The notes beneath the pieces were generated by a model. The model did no database searches. It was not told where the DNA came from and saw only the letters and a program-made list of their open reading frames with translations. From assembly GCF_000523235.1 (NCBI RefSeq), contig NZ_CP006850.1:5146001-5210000 (forward strand): a stretch of DNA of 64,000 nucleotides, read 5' to 3'. The translations under genes and the position numbers were made by a program. This DNA is from Nocardia nova SH22a. GTDB taxonomy: Bacteria > Actinomycetota > Actinomycetes > Mycobacteriales > Mycobacteriaceae. Shown in pieces: positions 16,754 through 24,876 of this stretch; the stretch's first letter is position 1, and every line of letters starts with the position of its first letter.

Positions 16754-17640
16754 CGGGGATCGGCCTTTCCACTGGGTGCGACGGCGGTGTGCGCGCGGGC
16801 GTGGCGTTCGATGCGATCGGTGTAGGCGCGGCGGCCCTCGGCGTCGATGCCGGTCAGCGCGCGCCGGTCGTCGACGAGCCGGCGGACACCGTTCTCGAGG
16901 AACCTGGGCACGAGGGCCCGCACCACCGACCAGCCCGGTGCCAACCAGCCTGGTACCGAGACGGTTTCGGGCCTGCGCCGCACGCTGTCGACGACGGCGC
17001 TGGCGACCTGCTCGGGATCGACGGTGGGGATACCGTGCCCCAGGGCTGCCCCGGAGGACAGTTCGGTGCGCACCGCCGAGGGCAGCACCGCGGTCACCGT
17101 GACGCCGGTGCCCGCGTATTCGTGGCGCGCGGCCAGGGACAATCCGAGAGCGGCGAATTTCGAGCCGTTGTAGGTCACCATGCCGGGAATCGGGATCATC
17201 CCGGCCATGGAGGCAACGTTGACGATATGACCTCGCCCCGCCTCGACCATGCCGGGCAGCACCGCGCGCATACCGTTGATGACTCCGCGCACGTTGACAT
17301 CGAGAATCAGGTCGGTGGTGGCTTCGGATTCCTCGGTGAAGCTCCCCAGCGGCATCACTCCGGCATTGTTGACCAGGACGTCGAGGCGTCCCTCGGCCGA
17401 CAGAACCGCGGTGCGGAATTCGCGCCAGGACTCGACACTCGTGACGTCCAGATGCGCGCTGCGGCAATGCGGTATCGACGCGGCGGTGGTGGCGGCGACT
17501 TCGGCGTCGATGTCACCGATCCATACCCGCGCGCCGGCGGCGCTGAAGGCTTGTGCGGTCGCGGCGCCGATTCCGCGGCCGCCGCCGGTGATCACGACGA
17601 CGGCGCCGTTCACATCGATTCGGGAGTTGTTGCCAGACAT
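16750..17640 (-). CDS. Short-chain dehydrogenase/reductase
   Basis: A 296-residue SDR with TGGGRGIG at about 18-25, GDID after the second strand (Asp, so NAD(H)-leaning), NNAG, the catalytic Ser in NVASMAGM, and YNGSK as YxxxK. As in the SDR at 14613-15464, a long C-terminal tail follows the Rossmann core. The frame is open far upstream through the BVMO gene, but the ATG at 17640 (MSGNNSRIDVNG) is where SDR homology begins. It is 26 bases downstream of the BVMO stop and overlaps the patatin start. Confidence 0.92.
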   Translation of the reverse strand: MSGNNSRIDVNGAVVVITGGGRGIGAATAQAFSAAGARVWIGDIDAEVAATTAASIPHCRSAHLDVTSVESWREFRTAVLSAEGRLDVLVNNAGVMPLGSFTEESEATTDLILDVNVRGVINGMRAVLPGMVEAGRGHIVNVASMAGMIPIPGMVTYNGSKFAALGLSLAARHEYAGTGVTVTAVLPSAVRTELSSGAALGHGIPTVDPEQVASAVVDSVRRRPETVSVPGWLAPGWSVVRALVPRFLENGVRRLVDDRRALTGIDAEGRRAYTDRIERHARAHTAVAPSGKADPR

Positions 17641-17666
17641 CGTTGTCCCTGTCTTCGCTCGGTGTT

Positions 17667-19163
17667 TCAGACGGTGGTCGGTGCGGTGGCCGCGTCCTGG
17701 TGCGCGGTGATGAGGAAATCGCGGTCGTCGGGTTCGGTGAGCATCGCGGTCATCGTCTTGCGGTCGAAGGGCCACAGGTCGATGGTGTTCTGCTCGGTGA
17801 AGTACCAGGAGTTGCAGCCGGTGTTCCACACGGTCGGCCCCATCGCCTCGGCGACGGCGTCGTTGAATCGGGTGGTGGCGGCCTCGGTGACTTCGACGGT
17901 GTCGAGCTCGCCGGTGGCGAAGCGGCGCAGCCAGCGGGTGATGTAGCGCGCGGTCAGTTCGGCCGAGTACTGCAGCGAGATCGATCCCGTCGGCGAGTTC
18001 GGTCCGAGCACGGTGAACATGTTCGGGAATCCGGAGATCGCCGACATCCGGTACGCCCGTGGGCCTTTCGCCCATGCCTCGTCGATGGTGAGTCCGTCGC
18101 GGCCGCGCAGGTTCATCGGCCGCATGTAGTTGTGCGGGTGGAATCCGGTGGCGAAGACGATGACGTCGACGGCTCGTTCGCGTCCGTCGGCGGTTCGGAT
18201 ACCGGTCGGGGTGACCTCGGTGATCCCATCGGTCACCAGCTCGGCGTTGTCGGCCTGGATGGCTCGGTAGTAGCTGCCGGAGACGACCTGTCGCTTGCAC
18301 AGCGGCTCGTAATCCGGTGTCAGCGCCTCCCGCAGGGCGTCGTCACGAACCTGGGCGCGCAGCGACAACCGGGCCAGCTGCTGCACGGCCCGTCGCCGCC
18401 AGGTCGGGCGCAAGGCGATGTCGGCGAGGATTCCCGAGGCCCACAACGACACCGCGTACACCCGTTCGTGCACCGCCGGTGCGGCCGCGAGCACCTTGGC
18501 CACCAGCGCGGATTGGCCCAATTCCATCGGCGCCCACAGCACCCACTGCGGCGTGCGGGTGAACTGGGTGAGCGTGCTCGCCTGCGGCTGCAGCGCCGAA
18601 ACCACCTGCACGCCGGTCGAACCCGATCCGATCACGGCCACTCGCTTGCCCGCGGTGACGATCGAGTCGTCCCAGCGCGCGGTGTGCACCACGGCCCCTT
18701 CGAAGGTGTCGAGCCCGGGCAACTCCGGTGTGAAGGGGTGGTGCAGGACCCCGGTCGCGGCGATGACGAAGTCCGCCCGCAACTCGGTGCCGTCCGCGAT
18801 CGTGACGGCCCAGCCGCGGCCGTCGAACACCGCGTCGGTGACTTCGCTGTCCAGGCGCAGGTGGGCGCGCAGCCCGAATTCGTCCACGACATCGGCGTGG
18901 TAGCGCTGGATTTCCGGGCCGGTGGCCCAGATCCGGCTCCAATCGGGTTTGGGAGCGAAGCCGAACTGGTAGAGCTGGGAGGGCACGTCGCAGGTCAGGC
19001 CCGGATAGCGGTTCCAGAACCACACCCCGCCGACATCGGATCCCTTCTCCAGGATGACGAAGTCGTCGAAGCCGGCCTTCTTGAAGGTCACCGCGGCCGT
19101 GATCCCGGCGACTCCGGCGCCGACGATGATGATCTTCGGTTCACGAATCGGCTTGTATACCAT
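17667..19163 (-). CDS. Baeyer-Villiger-type flavin monooxygenase
   Basis: A 498-residue class B flavoprotein monooxygenase with FAD motif GAGVAGIT at about 15-22, the BVMO fingerprint FEGAVVHTARW (154-164), and NADPH motif IGSGSTGVQV. C-terminal NTGCNSWY is a signature shared with EtaA/MymA-like flavoproteins of mycobacteria. The ATG at 19163 has AAAGGTG upstream. Together with the SDRs, acyl-CoA ligase and esterase it recalls the content of the mymA operon of Mycobacterium tuberculosis (FMO, lipase, dehydrogenases, FadD13), although the regulator here is TetR rather than AraC-type. Confidence 0.92.
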   Translation of the reverse strand: MVYKPIREPKIIIVGAGVAGITAAVTFKKAGFDDFVILEKGSDVGGVWFWNRYPGLTCDVPSQLYQFGFAPKPDWSRIWATGPEIQRYHADVVDEFGLRAHLRLDSEVTDAVFDGRGWAVTIADGTELRADFVIAATGVLHHPFTPELPGLDTFEGAVVHTARWDDSIVTAGKRVAVIGSGSTGVQVVSALQPQASTLTQFTRTPQWVLWAPMELGQSALVAKVLAAAPAVHERVYAVSLWASGILADIALRPTWRRRAVQQLARLSLRAQVRDDALREALTPDYEPLCKRQVVSGSYYRAIQADNAELVTDGITEVTPTGIRTADGRERAVDVIVFATGFHPHNYMRPMNLRGRDGLTIDEAWAKGPRAYRMSAISGFPNMFTVLGPNSPTGSISLQYSAELTARYITRWLRRFATGELDTVEVTEAATTRFNDAVAEAMGPTVWNTGCNSWYFTEQNTIDLWPFDRKTMTAMLTEPDDRDFLITAHQDAATAPTTV

Positions 19164-19190
19164 GGGTTTTCACCTTTCGGCCGGTATGGT

Positions 19191-20840
19191 TCAGGACCCG
19201 GTCGCGGCGTGCAGTTCCGCCCGCAGGATCTTGCCGCTGGCATTGCGCGGGATTTCGTCGAGCACGATGAACCGCTTGGGCACCTTGTAGCGTTCGAGCT
19301 CGTCGCGCACGTGCTGTTTGAGCGTGTCCTCGTGCGGTTCGGCGGCGCCGGGCGCGAGGACGACGAAAGCGTTGAGCACCTGACCGAATTCGGCGTCGTG
19401 CACGCCGATCACGACCGCGTCGGCGATGTCGGGGTGGGCGGCGAGGCGGTCTTCGACCTCGCCGGGGAAGACGTTCTCCCCGCCGGAGACGATCATGTCG
19501 TCGGCGCGGCCGTCGACGAACAGCCTGTGCCGAGCGTCGAAATGTCCCATATCGCCGGTGCAGACGTGCCCGTCGACGACTTCCTTGGTCGCGGTCCTCG
19601 CGGTGGGGTCGGGGGTGTAACCGGCGTATTCCAGGCTGGTGCGCACGAAGATCTCGCCGATCTCACCCGGTGCGGCTTCGGAGCGGTCGGCCCGCAGTAC
19701 CCGCACCGACACCCCGAGCGCGGCGCGTCCGACGGTGTCGGGAGCGGTGACCAGGTCGGCGGGAGTGGCGATGGTGACCAGACCGGCCTCGGTCGAGCCG
19801 TACCCGTTGACCAGGATCGGACCGAAGGCATCGATCAGCCGCGACATGGTGGTCGGCGAAATCGGGGAGGCGCCGGTGACCATGATTCTCAGATGCTTTC
19901 GGGCCGCACCGGCGCCCGCCGTCTCGGCCGCTGTGAGCAACCGCTGCAGCATCACCGGGACCGCGATCACCACGGTGACTCGGTGCCGGGCCATGTCCTC
20001 GAGCGCCGTCGCGGCGTCGAATCGGCGGCCGCAGATCGCGGTGGCGCCCAGGGACAATGGGCCGACCAGCGACAGCAGCCCGAAGCCGTGGAACATCGGC
20101 GGCGCGACCAGCACCCGGTCGGTCGATCGCAGCCGCACGATCGCCATCGCGGTGAGCGTCAACGCCACGATCGCGGTGGGCTGCACCGCCCGCGGCACTC
20201 CCTTGGCCAAGCCGGTCGTCCCCGACGTCAGCAGAGTCAGCTCGACCGGGTGCCGTACCCGCGGAGGTGCGGGATTACTGCGCGCGGCCAGATCGTCCAG
20301 CGTCGGACCCGCGGGCTCGACCCCCGGTTCGTGCCACGCCAGCACCCGCACGCCCGAGAAGTTCGCCCGCTCGACGGCATCGGCGTATTCGTCGTCGTAG
20401 ATCAGCACATCGGGGTTGTGCCTGGTCAGAATCGCGTGCAACTGGGCGGCGGGAAGTTCGGTGTTGATGAAGATCAGCTCCGCGCCCAGCTGCGCCCCGG
20501 CGGCCATCGCCTCGACGAAACCTCGATGATTGCGGCAGATGATGCCCACCGACCTGGGCGGTGCGGCACTGTCCGCGTACAGCGCCGCCGCGATCGCTTC
20601 GGCCCGCCGCTGCAACTGCCGGTAGGTCATTCGGCCGGAATCGTCGATGATCGCGATCTTGTCCGGATGGCGAATCGCGCTGGCCGCCAGCAACATCGCC
20701 GGTGTCGGGCCGTACCGGTGGAAGCCGCGTGCCAGCGCCGCGGCCTTGCGCGGGCCGACCGGGGCCAGCATTCCCGAGGTGAGCACCGCCGGTACCGCCG
20801 AACCCCATTGGCGCAGACTGTGAATCATGTCAGCGGACAT
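19191..20840 (-). CDS. Acyl-CoA ligase (ANL superfamily, FadD-like)
   Basis: A 549-residue AMP-forming ligase. P-loop-like motif LLTSGTTGLAKG, adenine/AMP motif GYGSTEAG, hinge GRADDMIVSGGENVFP, and C-terminal catalytic Lys in RNASGKILRAEL are all present. It would activate a free carboxylic acid as the acyl-AMP and then the CoA thioester. The frame opens at 20885, but the ATG at 20840 overlaps the upstream SDR stop by 11 bases and gives the expected N-terminus. In the operon it probably activates the acid released after Baeyer-Villiger cleavage and ester hydrolysis. Confidence 0.9.
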   Translation of the reverse strand: MSADMIHSLRQWGSAVPAVLTSGMLAPVGPRKAAALARGFHRYGPTPAMLLAASAIRHPDKIAIIDDSGRMTYRQLQRRAEAIAAALYADSAAPPRSVGIICRNHRGFVEAMAAGAQLGAELIFINTELPAAQLHAILTRHNPDVLIYDDEYADAVERANFSGVRVLAWHEPGVEPAGPTLDDLAARSNPAPPRVRHPVELTLLTSGTTGLAKGVPRAVQPTAIVALTLTAMAIVRLRSTDRVLVAPPMFHGFGLLSLVGPLSLGATAICGRRFDAATALEDMARHRVTVVIAVPVMLQRLLTAAETAGAGAARKHLRIMVTGASPISPTTMSRLIDAFGPILVNGYGSTEAGLVTIATPADLVTAPDTVGRAALGVSVRVLRADRSEAAPGEIGEIFVRTSLEYAGYTPDPTARTATKEVVDGHVCTGDMGHFDARHRLFVDGRADDMIVSGGENVFPGEVEDRLAAHPDIADAVVIGVHDAEFGQVLNAFVVLAPGAAEPHEDTLKQHVRDELERYKVPKRFIVLDEIPRNASGKILRAELHAATGS

Positions 20841-21804
20841 TCGGGGCCGCCTGGATTCGGTTGTCACCGTGGACATCTGCGACAACCGGCTCGAGCCGCG
20901 ACAACGATGCCTCGGTGTCGCCGAGGTTGCGGAAGATCCGTTCCATCAATACTTCGAGCGGCAACCGGAACACGGTGGACAGCACGGCCGAGGGGAACCC
21001 GTAGAACGGGGCCATCGTGCGCGGCTTGCGCACCACCGCCTTGGCCAGCACCTTCGCCGCGTCCTGCGGAGTCTGACCGGGCAGCACCCGCATCCAGCGG
21101 CTGGGCGCGCTCATCCGGGTGTGCAGCAGACCGGCGTAGAAGGTGGTCAGGGTGACGCCGTCGGCGCGGGCCTCGGCGCCGACCGCGCGCATCCACCAGT
21201 CGAACGCCAGCTTCGAGGACAGATAGAAACCCCACTTGGGCGCATTGGGGAACAGGACTCCGACGGTGGACACGTTCACGATGTGACCGCTGCCCCGGGC
21301 GCGCATACCGGGCAGCAATGCCAGGGTGAGCCGCATCGGCCCGAGATAGTTGGCGCCGCTGGTGGCGGCGATGTCCTTGGGGCGGTCGTAGGACAAATGG
21401 ATCGAACGGCGCAGCGACTTGCCCGCGTTGTGGATCAGTACGTCGGCCTCCCCCAGGTCGTAGCGCACGGACGCGGCGAACTCGGCGATCGACTGTTCGT
21501 CGGTGAGGTCGAGGCGATACGGATGTGCCTCGCCGCCGGCGCTGTTGATCTCCTCGGCGACCTCGAGCAGCCGATCCATCGAGCGGGCGGCGACGACCAC
21601 CCGGGCACCGGCGGCGGCGAACCACTTCGCGGTAGCCTCGCCGACACCGAACGACGCCCCGGTGATCACGACAACCTTGCCCTCGACCTCGCGGCGCAGA
21701 GCGGCTCGGCTGCGCAACCCACGCGGGCCGACGACCCACGCCATCGCTCGCGCGAATCGCGTCTCGACGATCCGCGAGGGACCGGTGGGCAGAACTGCGG
21801 ACAT
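20830..21804 (-). CDS. Short-chain dehydrogenase/reductase (long form)
   Basis: A 324-residue SDR. TGASFGVG (about 46-53) is the cofactor loop, HNAG replaces the usual NNAG, and FYLSSK supplies YxxxK. AARS after the second strand (Arg/Ser) suggests NADP(H), unlike the other two SDRs in this block. There is an N-terminal extension of about 35 residues and a C-terminal segment of about 60 residues with a hydrophobic patch (FYGFPSAVLSTVF). It is first after tetR, with a six-base gap. Confidence 0.9.
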   Translation of the reverse strand: MSAVLPTGPSRIVETRFARAMAWVVGPRGLRSRAALRREVEGKVVVITGASFGVGEATAKWFAAAGARVVVAARSMDRLLEVAEEINSAGGEAHPYRLDLTDEQSIAEFAASVRYDLGEADVLIHNAGKSLRRSIHLSYDRPKDIAATSGANYLGPMRLTLALLPGMRARGSGHIVNVSTVGVLFPNAPKWGFYLSSKLAFDWWMRAVGAEARADGVTLTTFYAGLLHTRMSAPSRWMRVLPGQTPQDAAKVLAKAVVRKPRTMAPFYGFPSAVLSTVFRLPLEVLMERIFRNLGDTEASLSRLEPVVADVHGDNRIQAAPNVR

Positions 21805-21810
21805 CAGTGA

Positions 21811-22482
21811 TCACTCCGTCGTCTTCGACACGGTGGACAGGGAACCGAGGAAAGCCAGGGCTTGCGGATCGGACAGCGCCGCATCGATGGCCCGCTGGGT
21901 CAGCTCGATACTCGGATCGGTGCGCAGCGCGGCCAGAATCGTGCCGAACATGTTGCCCACCACCAGATCCTTGACCTGGTCGCGGCTGATATCGCGGGTA
22001 CGGGCCCAGTGCAGGACCAGCCCCTCGATATAGGACACGAATCCGCTGACGGCGGCCCGCAACACCGGCGACGGCCCCGATTCGGCGACCTCGACGACCA
22101 GGGCCTCGGTCAACTGGACCCGATGGCGGTCGCGGATCTCGCGCACTTCGGCGTCGGCGACGTCGGCGAATAGTGCCTCGAACGCGCGCGGCTGATACTC
22201 GGCCTCGTCCAGCAGCCTGTCGATTCCGCGAGTCAACCGGTCCAGCGCGGGCCCGCGCATCGCCAGCAGATCACCCCAGAACTCCTCGGCCGCCTGTTCG
22301 AGAACCGCGAGGTAGAAGCCCCGCTTCCCACCGAAGTGGTAGCTGATCGACCCCGCGGCCACGCCCAGCGTGCGCGCCAGATCGACGATGGAGACCTCCT
22401 CGTAGCGATCGCTGCTGAACGCGGCCTTACCCGCCGCGAGCAGCGCCGCGCGCGAAGCCTCACCGCGCCGGTTGCCGACCAC
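21811..22482 (-). CDS. TetR-family repressor of the BVMO/SDR operon
   Basis: A 223-residue TetR regulator. The N-terminal helix-turn-helix is textbook (SIVDLARTLGVAAGSISYHF, then GGKRGFYLAVLE). The C-terminal 150 residues are helical and hydrophobic, as expected for a ligand pocket. Start GTG at 22482 with GGAGG four bases upstream. It is the first gene of the minus-strand operon, with one operator over the transcription start and a second just upstream of the -35, so it most likely represses itself and the operon until a lipid-like ligand appears. Confidence 0.92.
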   Translation of the reverse strand: MVGNRRGEASRAALLAAGKAAFSSDRYEEVSIVDLARTLGVAAGSISYHFGGKRGFYLAVLEQAAEEFWGDLLAMRGPALDRLTRGIDRLLDEAEYQPRAFEALFADVADAEVREIRDRHRVQLTEALVVEVAESGPSPVLRAAVSGFVSYIEGLVLHWARTRDISRDQVKDLVVGNMFGTILAALRTDPSIELTQRAIDAALSDPQALAFLGSLSTVSKTTE

Positions 22483-22494
22483 CGCACCTCCAGG

Positions 22495-22574
22495 TTATTG
22501 AATCTGATTCAGTAACCAAGAGGGTAAGCGTCCCCGACGCAGCGGGTCAACCACTTTCTGAATTGGATTCAGTA
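22495..22574 (-). promoter_or_regulatory. Operon promoter with two TetR operators
   Basis: Minus-strand promoter: -35 TTGACC (22550-22545), 18-base spacer, -10 TACCCT (22526-22521), start near 22514. Operator 1 (22495-22515) is TTATTGAATC-T-GATTCAGTAA, 9 of 10 arm positions matching, and covers the start. Operator 2 (22556-22574) has CTGAATT-G-GATTCAG at its core and abuts the -35. Centres are 60 bases apart, close to six helical turns. Both share the core TGAATYNGATTCAGTA. Confidence 0.8.
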
Positions 22575-22682
22575 CCTTGGAGGGCTCGTCGCCGTCGGGT
22601 TACCGGTCGCCCGCGACGGACCTGTCGGAGGAATGCGCCGCGACGGGTGGACCCCCGAAGGTGGCGGAAGTCCCGCCTCGGC

Positions 22683-24188
22683 TCACGCGGCCTTCGGTCG
22701 TGGCAGAGCCAGTGTCAGCGCGCCCAGGCCGAAGGACACCGCGGCCAGCGCCAGCATCATCATGATCGTCCCGTCGAGGGTGTGGGAGCGGAAGAACAAG
22801 GTGGTCAGGATCGCCAGACCCAGTGCGTTGCCGATCTGTTCGATGGTCGGGACCACGCCCGAGGTCTCGGACATGTGGTCGGCGTTCAGGCCCGACAGCA
22901 TGATCGGCTGGATTTGTACCGCGAAGATTCCGACTCCGAAACCGGCCGCGCAGACGGCGGGGGCGGCGATGAGAGGGTTGGCGACGCCGTCGGTCAGGTG
23001 GAGGTAGATGGCGCCGCCGGCCATGCAGCCGCCGTAGAGGGTGACGCCCGCGGCCAGGATCACGATTCCCCACTGGCGGACCAGGAACAGGGAGGCGATG
23101 GCTCCGGCGCCCGCGCCCAGGGCGAACAGGGTCATGACTATCGCGGTGTGCCAGGGGGTGTAGCCGAGGACGTCCTGCATGGTGATGGAGGCGGCGAAGA
23201 CGAATGCGGTGAACAGGCCGAAGAAGATGCAGACCAGGATCGAGCCGATGCGGAAGCCCTTGTCGGAGAACAGGTCCAGGCGCATCAGGGGGATCGCTCC
23301 ACCGGCCGATCGTTTGATCTGGTGGACCACGAACAGGGCGCAGACAACCAGTCCGGCCAGGCCGAGGGTGATCTGCTGGGCTTGCCAGCCGTGTTGCTGG
23401 ACCAGGGCCAGGGCGTAGACGAGCAGGAGGAGGCCCACGCCGGACAGCGCCGCTCCGCCGAGGTCCAGGCGGTCGGGCGCGGCCGGGCGGCCTATCCGGA
23501 GATAGCGCCAGGCGAGGGCGAAGGCGACCATCCCGATGGGGAGGTTGATCAGGAAGACCGTGCGCCAGCCCCAGCCGCCGATGTCCATGGTCAGCAGGGC
23601 GCCGCCGAGGATGGGGCCGAGCATGCCCGCGAACCCCGCCACGCCGCCGTACATGGCGAAGACCAGGGAGTGGCGTTCCCGGGGGAAGCTCGCGATGAGG
23701 ATGGCGATGGTCTGGGCTGCCATGCCCGCGCCCGCCGCGCCCTGTACTACCCGAGCCACCACCAATTCGGTTGCGCCGGTAGATAATCCGCACCACACCG
23801 AGGCCGCCGTGAATGCGACCACCGAGGTGAGGAACATGACGCGGCGGCCGACGATGGCGCCGAGGCGGGCGGCGCTGAGCAATGTGCAGGCGAAGGCGAG
23901 TGAATAGCCGGAGATGACCAGCAGTTCCGCCGAACGGGAGGCTCCCAGGTCGGCGGTCAGCTTGGGCAGGGCGGTGTTCACGATGGTCACGTCGATCATC
24001 TGCATGAACACCGCGATCAGACAGCCCGCGAAGGCCAGCCATGCCGCCAGTTCGGACGGCGCCGAGCCCGCCACCGGCCCGACGCTCGACGACTCGACGA
24101 CCTCAGCCGTATCGCCGACCACCACGTGATCCACGACCGCTGCCCGGTCGCCGCGCACAGCCTGCTCGCTGTCGGTCCCGCCCGTCAT
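22683..24188 (-). CDS. DHA2-family (EmrB/QacA-type) MFS exporter
   Basis: A 501-residue transporter with 14 predicted helices, the size and topology of drug:H+ antiporter family 2. Diagnostic pieces are FMQMIDVTIVNTALP in helix 1 (the D-x-x-I-V-N-x-A-L-P motif), RLGAIVGRRVMF, and the helix-5 motif C-like stretch GFAGMLGPILGG. The frame is open for over 600 bases upstream in sequence belonging to the next gene. The ATG at 24188 overlaps that gene's stop (ATGA) and gives a normal N-terminus. Position downstream of PapA and the PKS suggests export of their lipid or self-protection. Confidence 0.9.
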   Translation of the reverse strand: MTGGTDSEQAVRGDRAAVVDHVVVGDTAEVVESSSVGPVAGSAPSELAAWLAFAGCLIAVFMQMIDVTIVNTALPKLTADLGASRSAELLVISGYSLAFACTLLSAARLGAIVGRRVMFLTSVVAFTAASVWCGLSTGATELVVARVVQGAAGAGMAAQTIAILIASFPRERHSLVFAMYGGVAGFAGMLGPILGGALLTMDIGGWGWRTVFLINLPIGMVAFALAWRYLRIGRPAAPDRLDLGGAALSGVGLLLLVYALALVQQHGWQAQQITLGLAGLVVCALFVVHQIKRSAGGAIPLMRLDLFSDKGFRIGSILVCIFFGLFTAFVFAASITMQDVLGYTPWHTAIVMTLFALGAGAGAIASLFLVRQWGIVILAAGVTLYGGCMAGGAIYLHLTDGVANPLIAAPAVCAAGFGVGIFAVQIQPIMLSGLNADHMSETSGVVPTIEQIGNALGLAILTTLFFRSHTLDGTIMMMLALAAVSFGLGALTLALPRPKAA

Positions 24189-24868
24189 CCGACCAGCTCG
24201 ATCACGCTGCGCGGCGCCGACAGTGCCAGTTCGGTCGGGAAGCTCAAGCGCACCAGCCGATGGGGTGGGGCCTGCTCGATATGCGCCACGAAGGGCGGGA
24301 GCAATCCGCCGATCATTTTGTCCAGCAACGTGTTCACCTGAGTGAAGCTGGGACGCAGACGCACCTGGCGGCATTCGATTTCGCCCGCGCCGACCTCCAC
24401 GGTGGTGCTCTTGTCCACGCGGGCGACCAGCGGCCAGTGCACGGAGAAGGCGAGCCAGGTGTCGATCGACTGGATCGAGCCCTCGGTGAGGTCGAGACCG
24501 CGGAGCAGGGTCAGGCCGCCGGCTATCGGCATGATGTCGGTGGGGAACGGTGCGGGTGCGCCGCCGATCGGGAGGTGGACGGTGTCGACGAAATGCGCCT
24601 CCTCGCGGGAGACGACCACGCCGCGGGAGCGGGTTTCGGCGCGGTAGTCCTCGGCGCGCAGGAAGCCGTCGACGCGGCCGAAGCGCTGGTCGATGGTCAG
24701 TTCCAGTTCGCCGTCGCGGCTCGATGCCTCGAGTTGTGTTCGGTAGCCGCCGTTCTCGTGGGTGACGACGCTGGTCAGTTCGAATCCCGAACTGCGGCCG
24801 TCGGTTCCGACCGTGTACCGGCATTTCTCGCCGTCGGGTATGCCGGGGTCGCGGAAGAGGGTGTGCAC
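24185..24868 (-). CDS. Uncharacterised 227-residue protein of the PKS locus
   Basis: I do not recognise this family. The GTG at 24868 has AGGAG about seven bases upstream and follows the PapA stop by eight bases. Its own stop overlaps the MFS start. The sequence is mostly beta-strand-like with alternating charged residues and no signal peptide, transmembrane helix or catalytic motif that I can name (for example RTQLEASSRDGELELTIDQR and GAGEIECRQVRLRPSF). A LLDKMIGGLLPPFVAHIEQ helix occurs late. Composition and topology would suit a lipid-binding beta-barrel or carrier, but this is a guess from context only. Confidence 0.75.
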   Translation of the reverse strand: MHTLFRDPGIPDGEKCRYTVGTDGRSSGFELTSVVTHENGGYRTQLEASSRDGELELTIDQRFGRVDGFLRAEDYRAETRSRGVVVSREEAHFVDTVHLPIGGAPAPFPTDIMPIAGGLTLLRGLDLTEGSIQSIDTWLAFSVHWPLVARVDKSTTVEVGAGEIECRQVRLRPSFTQVNTLLDKMIGGLLPPFVAHIEQAPPHRLVRLSFPTELALSAPRSVIELVG

Positions 24869-24876
24869 CGGGTCTC

